Positions 60,914 to 64,000 of a stretch of DNA of 64,000 bases are shown piece after piece. Positions within the stretch are counted from its first letter, which is position 1, and each line of letters opens with the position of its first letter. Location: positions 1 to 64,000 of the forward strand of contig CAWAYH010000007.1 of the NCBI GenBank assembly GCA_963786195.1, given 5' to 3'. A program made the translations under genes and the position numbers. The notes beneath the pieces were generated by a model, which saw only the letters and a list, made by a program, of their open reading frames with translations, had not been told where the DNA came from and ran no database searches. Source of the DNA: CAWAYH01 sp963786195 (GTDB lineage Bacteria; Acidobacteriota; Vicinamibacteria; Vicinamibacterales; 2-12-FULL-66-21).

Positions 60914-62113
60914 ATGAGATCATCAGGCTTTTGGCTGATTGTGGGTGCCTTGTTCGTATTGAGCCGCGTCGATGCGGAACTGCAAAAGGACGCCGCAATC
61001 AACACGCCGAGTGCGACGGTGGTTTTCCTCGACGGGTCGAGTCAGGACGTAGAGGATCTGCGGTTTGTCTACGTTTGGACCTATACGAAGGGCCCTTTAC
61101 GTTATCGAACGGTTTCCACCGATCTCCACTTCAAGGAGGTGGTGCGCGGAGTGGAGCTCGATCGCACTCACTCCAGTCCGAGTATCGCCAGCCTAGATTT
61201 ATCGTGGCCGAAGCAGGCCTCGGGTTTCTTTGTCCCTTCGGATGTCACGATTCATCTCCGCGATGGAAAGAAAGCCGCGCTCGGCATGAGCTCCTTCGGT
61301 GCAACGTCGGCGTTCTTGACGAACAAATCGGTGGACAGCGGGATCGAGGATGTCCGTCTGCAACAGTTGAATTTAGAGGGTAGTGCGACGATCGAAGATC
61401 GGCGCGGTCGATTCAGCGCGCGACTGTGGACCTATGGCGGAACGACGCTGAATTCGAACGAGGTGGTGACGAAGATCGTTTTCCGGTCGGCCGAGGACAG
61501 TCCTCGAAAAGCAGGAGACGCGGAAGCAAAAGCAACTCCCACCGGCACGCCGAAAAACTCTGGTACGGTGACGTTCTTCGATGGCTCGAAGCAGCACGTG
61601 GACGACATCAAGTTCGTCTATACCTGGGTGTACCAAGGCGACATGGTCTATATCAATTACCAGACTCGAAAGACGGTGTCTGGCGATTTCCATTACCAGG
61701 ACGTCATCCGCGGAACAGAGATCGATCGCGTTATCGCCGGCAGGACCCTCGATAAGGTTGAATTGTTATGGCCCGGCAAGCCGGACGGCGCCGGAATCAC
61801 TCCGCCGGAAGCACTCCTCGTAACCCTCACCGATGCGACCAAGGTGACGGTGAGTAAAGGTGATGCCGCAGCGTCGTTTCTGACCGGAAACTCCGTAGAG
61901 CAGCTGATGTCATTCGCAGTCAATCCAAGGCCGCACCTTGTCGATACCAATCTCAGGCAAATCGACGTTGAAGGTATTGCGACAGTCGAAGGGCAGCAGG
62001 GGAAATTCAGCGCGAGTGTCTGGTGGACGTCTTATGTGATGCACAGCGACCCGAAACTGAAGGCCGCGGCCAGAAACAAAAGTATCAAGGAGATCGTCTT
62101 CGCCCGACGGTAA
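60914..62113 (+). CDS. secreted protein with two tandem ~170-residue domains, lower GC
   Basis: 399 residues, intact. ATG 60914 with GGAGGA at 60903; signal peptide SGFWLIVGALFVLSRVDA. Two copies of one domain: first TVVFLDGSSQDVEDLRFVYV, HFKEVVRGVELDR, LDLSWPKQ, LEGSATIEDRRGRFSARLW; second TVTFFDGSKQHVDDIKFVYT, HYQDVIRGTEIDR, VELLWPGKP, VEGIATVEGQQGKFSASVW. The domain is unknown to me. Sampled 60-base lines are 33/60 and 31/60 GC against 40/60 next door, a sign of transfer. It sits inside the split DUF4412-like gene. Confidence 0.75.
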   Translation: MRSSGFWLIVGALFVLSRVDAELQKDAAINTPSATVVFLDGSSQDVEDLRFVYVWTYTKGPLRYRTVSTDLHFKEVVRGVELDRTHSSPSIASLDLSWPKQASGFFVPSDVTIHLRDGKKAALGMSSFGATSAFLTNKSVDSGIEDVRLQQLNLEGSATIEDRRGRFSARLWTYGGTTLNSNEVVTKIVFRSAEDSPRKAGDAEAKATPTGTPKNSGTVTFFDGSKQHVDDIKFVYTWVYQGDMVYINYQTRKTVSGDFHYQDVIRGTEIDRVIAGRTLDKVELLWPGKPDGAGITPPEALLVTLTDATKVTVSKGDAAASFLTGNSVEQLMSFAVNPRPHLVDTNLRQIDVEGIATVEGQQGKFSASVWWTSYVMHSDPKLKAAARNKSIKEIVFARR

Positions 62114-62160
62114 GGGCTGTGCAGGCGGGGAGGGTGTGGATCTGATCGTGAGCATCCCGC

Positions 62161-62508
62161 ATGTCCCACACGGCAGCTTCCTTCTTCTTGGAATCGAACA
62201 TGTACGCCGGATTATCAGCCGCGGCCGTCGAGAAGGGCTGGATCTTTTCCGACCCGCGCGGCGCAAAGGCTCAGCCCGGGCAGGCCAAGGTCATGGCGGA
62301 AATGTACAGGCAGATGGCCGACGTGGGCGGCATTCCTTACGAGACCGACATGCAGGTCAAGATGAGCGGCAGCGGCCCGATGGCGGCGATCATGTCGAAG
62401 ATGGGCAACGTCACCATGACGTCGACGGTCGACTCCGTGGAGGTCGGGCCGCTGGCCGATGACCTGTTCGTGCCGCCGGCGGGCTACAAACTGAACCCGA
62501 AGAAGTGA
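62161..62508 (+). pseudogene. C-terminal part of the split DUF4412-like protein
   Basis: The frame SAAAVEKGWIFSDPRGAKAQ, PGQAKVMAEMYRQMADVGG, IPYETDMQVKMSGSGPMAA, then TMTSTVDSVEVGPLADDLFV and PPAGYKLNPKK matches the typical end of DUF4412-type proteins. The part between FDIDALKLYI and this piece (the family's middle, ~80 residues) is missing; an in-frame stop lies at 62149. ATG 62161 could allow translation of a 115-residue remnant. Confidence 0.6.
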
Positions 62509-62539
62509 TCGCTCGACGGACGCGACCTGGACACGACCG

Positions 62540-63889
62540 TCAGAGCAGCTGCCCGCCTGGACTGCCGCGACATTCGCCGTCCGCGAACACGATTTCGCCG
62601 CGAAGCATCGTCGTGCGAACCGCACCGCGCAGATGGGATCCGGCATAGGGCGTTACCGGGTGCCGGTGGTACAGCGCGGCGGCATCGACGCTTGATTCGG
62701 CCTCAGGGTCCCAGACGACGAGGTCCGCGTCCATCCCTTCGGCGATCGTTCCTTTTCTGTCCTGCAGCCCGGCGAGACACGCCGGTGACGCTGCGAGCCA
62801 TCCTGCCAGGCGCTCGATACCGACGTTCCGCGCGACAGCGCCGGTCCAGACAGCCATCAGGCCCAGCTGGAGCGAGGCAATCCCGCCCCACGCCTGCAGG
62901 AAATCACCTTCGTCCAGCTTCTTCATCGCCGGTGGTGACGGCGAGTGATCGGTCGCGACGAGATCGATCTCGCCGTCCGCAAGACCCTTCCACAAGCGGT
63001 CGCGATCGTCACGACTGCGAATCGGCGGCGCGCACTTGAAAGCGGTCGCGCCGTCCGCGATCTCCTCAGCGGCAAACGTCAGGTAGTGCGGACACGTTTC
63101 GACGGTGATCGCGACGCCGGACGCCGCCGCCGCGCGGATTGCCGGCAGCGCTCGAGCCGAGGCGAGATGGACGATGTGGACACGGGCGCGGAATTCGCGG
63201 GCGAGTCGCGTCACGAGCTCGATCGCCGCGTGCTCGCTCGCGCGCGGCCGACTCGCGAGCCACGTCGAGTACCGGCGGGCGTCGGGCAGAAAGCCGCCTT
63301 TGGCGGCCCGCGGATCGCCCAGCAGTTCCGGCAGCTCCGCGTGCACGAGGAGCGGCAGACCGAGCCTCGCGAGAATCGGCAGCGCGTCCCGCAGGTCCGA
63401 CTCGGACACGTGCTCGAACTCCGGGACTCCGGACGGACAGAGAAAACACTTGAATCCCCGCACGCCGGCGCGCGCGAGCGGCTCGAGCGCCGCCGCATTG
63501 CCCGGCACGACGCCGCCCCAGAAGCCAACGTCGACATGCACGCGCCGGGCGGCCGCGCGCCGCTTGGCCTCCAGGCCCTCCACGCTCGTCGTCGCCGGCA
63601 CGCTGTTGAGCGGCATGTCGATGAGCGTCGTGACGCCTCCGGCGGCTGCCGCGCGCGTCGCGTGATCGAACCCCTCCCAGTCCGCGCGGCCGGGGTCGTT
63701 GCAGTGAACGTGACTGTCGACGAGCCCCGGAAGAAGCACGAGCTCGCCGGCGTCGATCAGGCGGACACCCGCTGGACGATCTGCATGGCCAGCGACCGCG
63801 ACGATGCGCCCGTCGCGCACGTGAATCGCTGCCGGACGAACCTCGTCCGCCAGCACGACGCGCTCGCTTCGTACGACGAGCATGGTCAT
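62540..63889 (-). CDS. allB: allantoinase
   Basis: Hydrolyses allantoin to allantoate. 449 residues, intact. Metal site VDSHVHCNDPGRADWEGF (HxH), carboxylated Lys in VRGFKCFLCPSG, His in LLVHAELPELL and VHIVHLASARAL, and Asp in LVATDHSPSPPAMKK. Follows the uricase gene by 28 bases on the same strand; TATAGT at 63901-63906 is a possible -10. With uraH it completes most of a urate-to-allantoate path. Confidence 0.93.
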   Translation of the reverse strand: MTMLVVRSERVVLADEVRPAAIHVRDGRIVAVAGHADRPAGVRLIDAGELVLLPGLVDSHVHCNDPGRADWEGFDHATRAAAAGGVTTLIDMPLNSVPATTSVEGLEAKRRAAARRVHVDVGFWGGVVPGNAAALEPLARAGVRGFKCFLCPSGVPEFEHVSESDLRDALPILARLGLPLLVHAELPELLGDPRAAKGGFLPDARRYSTWLASRPRASEHAAIELVTRLAREFRARVHIVHLASARALPAIRAAAASGVAITVETCPHYLTFAAEEIADGATAFKCAPPIRSRDDRDRLWKGLADGEIDLVATDHSPSPPAMKKLDEGDFLQAWGGIASLQLGLMAVWTGAVARNVGIERLAGWLAASPACLAGLQDRKGTIAEGMDADLVVWDPEAESSVDAAALYHRHPVTPYAGSHLRGAVRTTMLRGEIVFADGECRGSPGGQLL

Positions 63890-63917
63890 GGCCCCGGGCG
63901 ACTATAATGCGGTTTCC

Positions 63918-64000
63918 TCATGAGCGGACGACCGTCGCTTCGATCAGTCCGTGCGGTTCGTCGGTCACCACGAAGATCTCGTTGCGGTTAGCCAGGCCGA
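63918..64000 (-). CDS. urate oxidase (factor-independent), C-terminal fragment
   Basis: Only the last 27 residues are inside the window. Minus strand: GLANRNEIFVVTDEPHGLIE, then ATVVRS and TGA at 63918. This closely matches the conserved end of uricases (ENRNEVF...PxGLIxATV). It would convert urate to 5-hydroxyisourate, feeding uraH and allB next door. Confidence 0.75.
   Translation of the reverse strand, partial: GLANRNEIFVVTDEPHGLIEATVVRS

Noticed and set aside
60789..62128. Insertion sequence around the lower-GC gene
   Set aside because: There is no transposase, no terminal inverted repeat, and only a weak 10-bp shared motif, so I do not call a mobile element.

Overview
The window looks like a chromosomal stretch from a high-GC member of the Acidobacteriota, most likely a Vicinamibacteria-type lineage. 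The reasons are the VWA protein at 46121-47050, whose layout matches the acidobacterial VWFA-related family, the C-terminal relic of an acidobacterial-style MacB/FtsX (ADOP) permease at 29547-29726, and many small hairpin or short-tandem repeats between genes. This placement is inference; there is no rRNA gene in the window. The sequence carries many single-base frameshifts, also inside core genes (uvrB, rsgA, upp, greA, rarA, mlaD). Most are one extra base in a short run. I therefore describe each gene over its full rebuilt span and treat the shifts as probable assembly errors, not biology.

Layout. 1-15033: three plus-strand genes for exported proteins: a beta-propeller protein cut by the left edge, a giant Ig-like/carboxypeptidase-regulatory-like protein of about 3,860 residues, and a Gly-rich protein. 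15148-20469: 3-hydroxyacyl-CoA dehydrogenase, two membrane proteins, recA, an ABC-2 exporter and an FtsB-like protein. 20640-27155: tRNA-Phe, a lipoprotein, a nitrilase-family protein, a second ABC-2 exporter, rsgA, a DUF3052 protein, an SRPBCC protein and a MarR regulator. 27490-34503: an efflux adaptor and ATPase whose permease is reduced to a tail, an NtrC-type regulator with its kinase, tryptophan 2,3-dioxygenase and an MscS channel. 34500-38724: a nucleoside salvage block (MTA/SAH deaminase-like, hpt, rpiB, deoC) with upp divergent. 38771-47050: citryl-CoA lyase-like protein, tRNA-Val, an Mla lipid-transport operon downstream of uvrB, and the VWA protein.

47240-55059 is the poorest-quality part: RCK-DHH phosphoesterase, trans-sulfuration enzyme, patatin-like protein, greA, SpoU-type methyltransferase, rarA and a trypsin-like protease. 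55261-57885 holds a flotillin/NfeD pair coupled to a short beta-carbonic-anhydrase-like protein. 57976-64000 is a ureide (purine breakdown) block on the minus strand: uricase tail, allantoinase, HIU hydrolase, a DUF6986 protein and a secreted cupin-like protein. It is interrupted by a plus-strand stretch in which a DUF4412-like gene is split around a lower-GC gene with two tandem domains.

The most interesting items are the giant exported-protein locus, the RpiB-DeoC pair with N-terminal extensions that recall bacterial-microcompartment cargo, the split DUF4412 gene with its lower-GC insert, the flotillin/NfeD/carbonic-anhydrase unit, hydrolase-family proteins lacking a canonical catalytic residue, and the 7- and 8-mer repeat arrays placed between genes.
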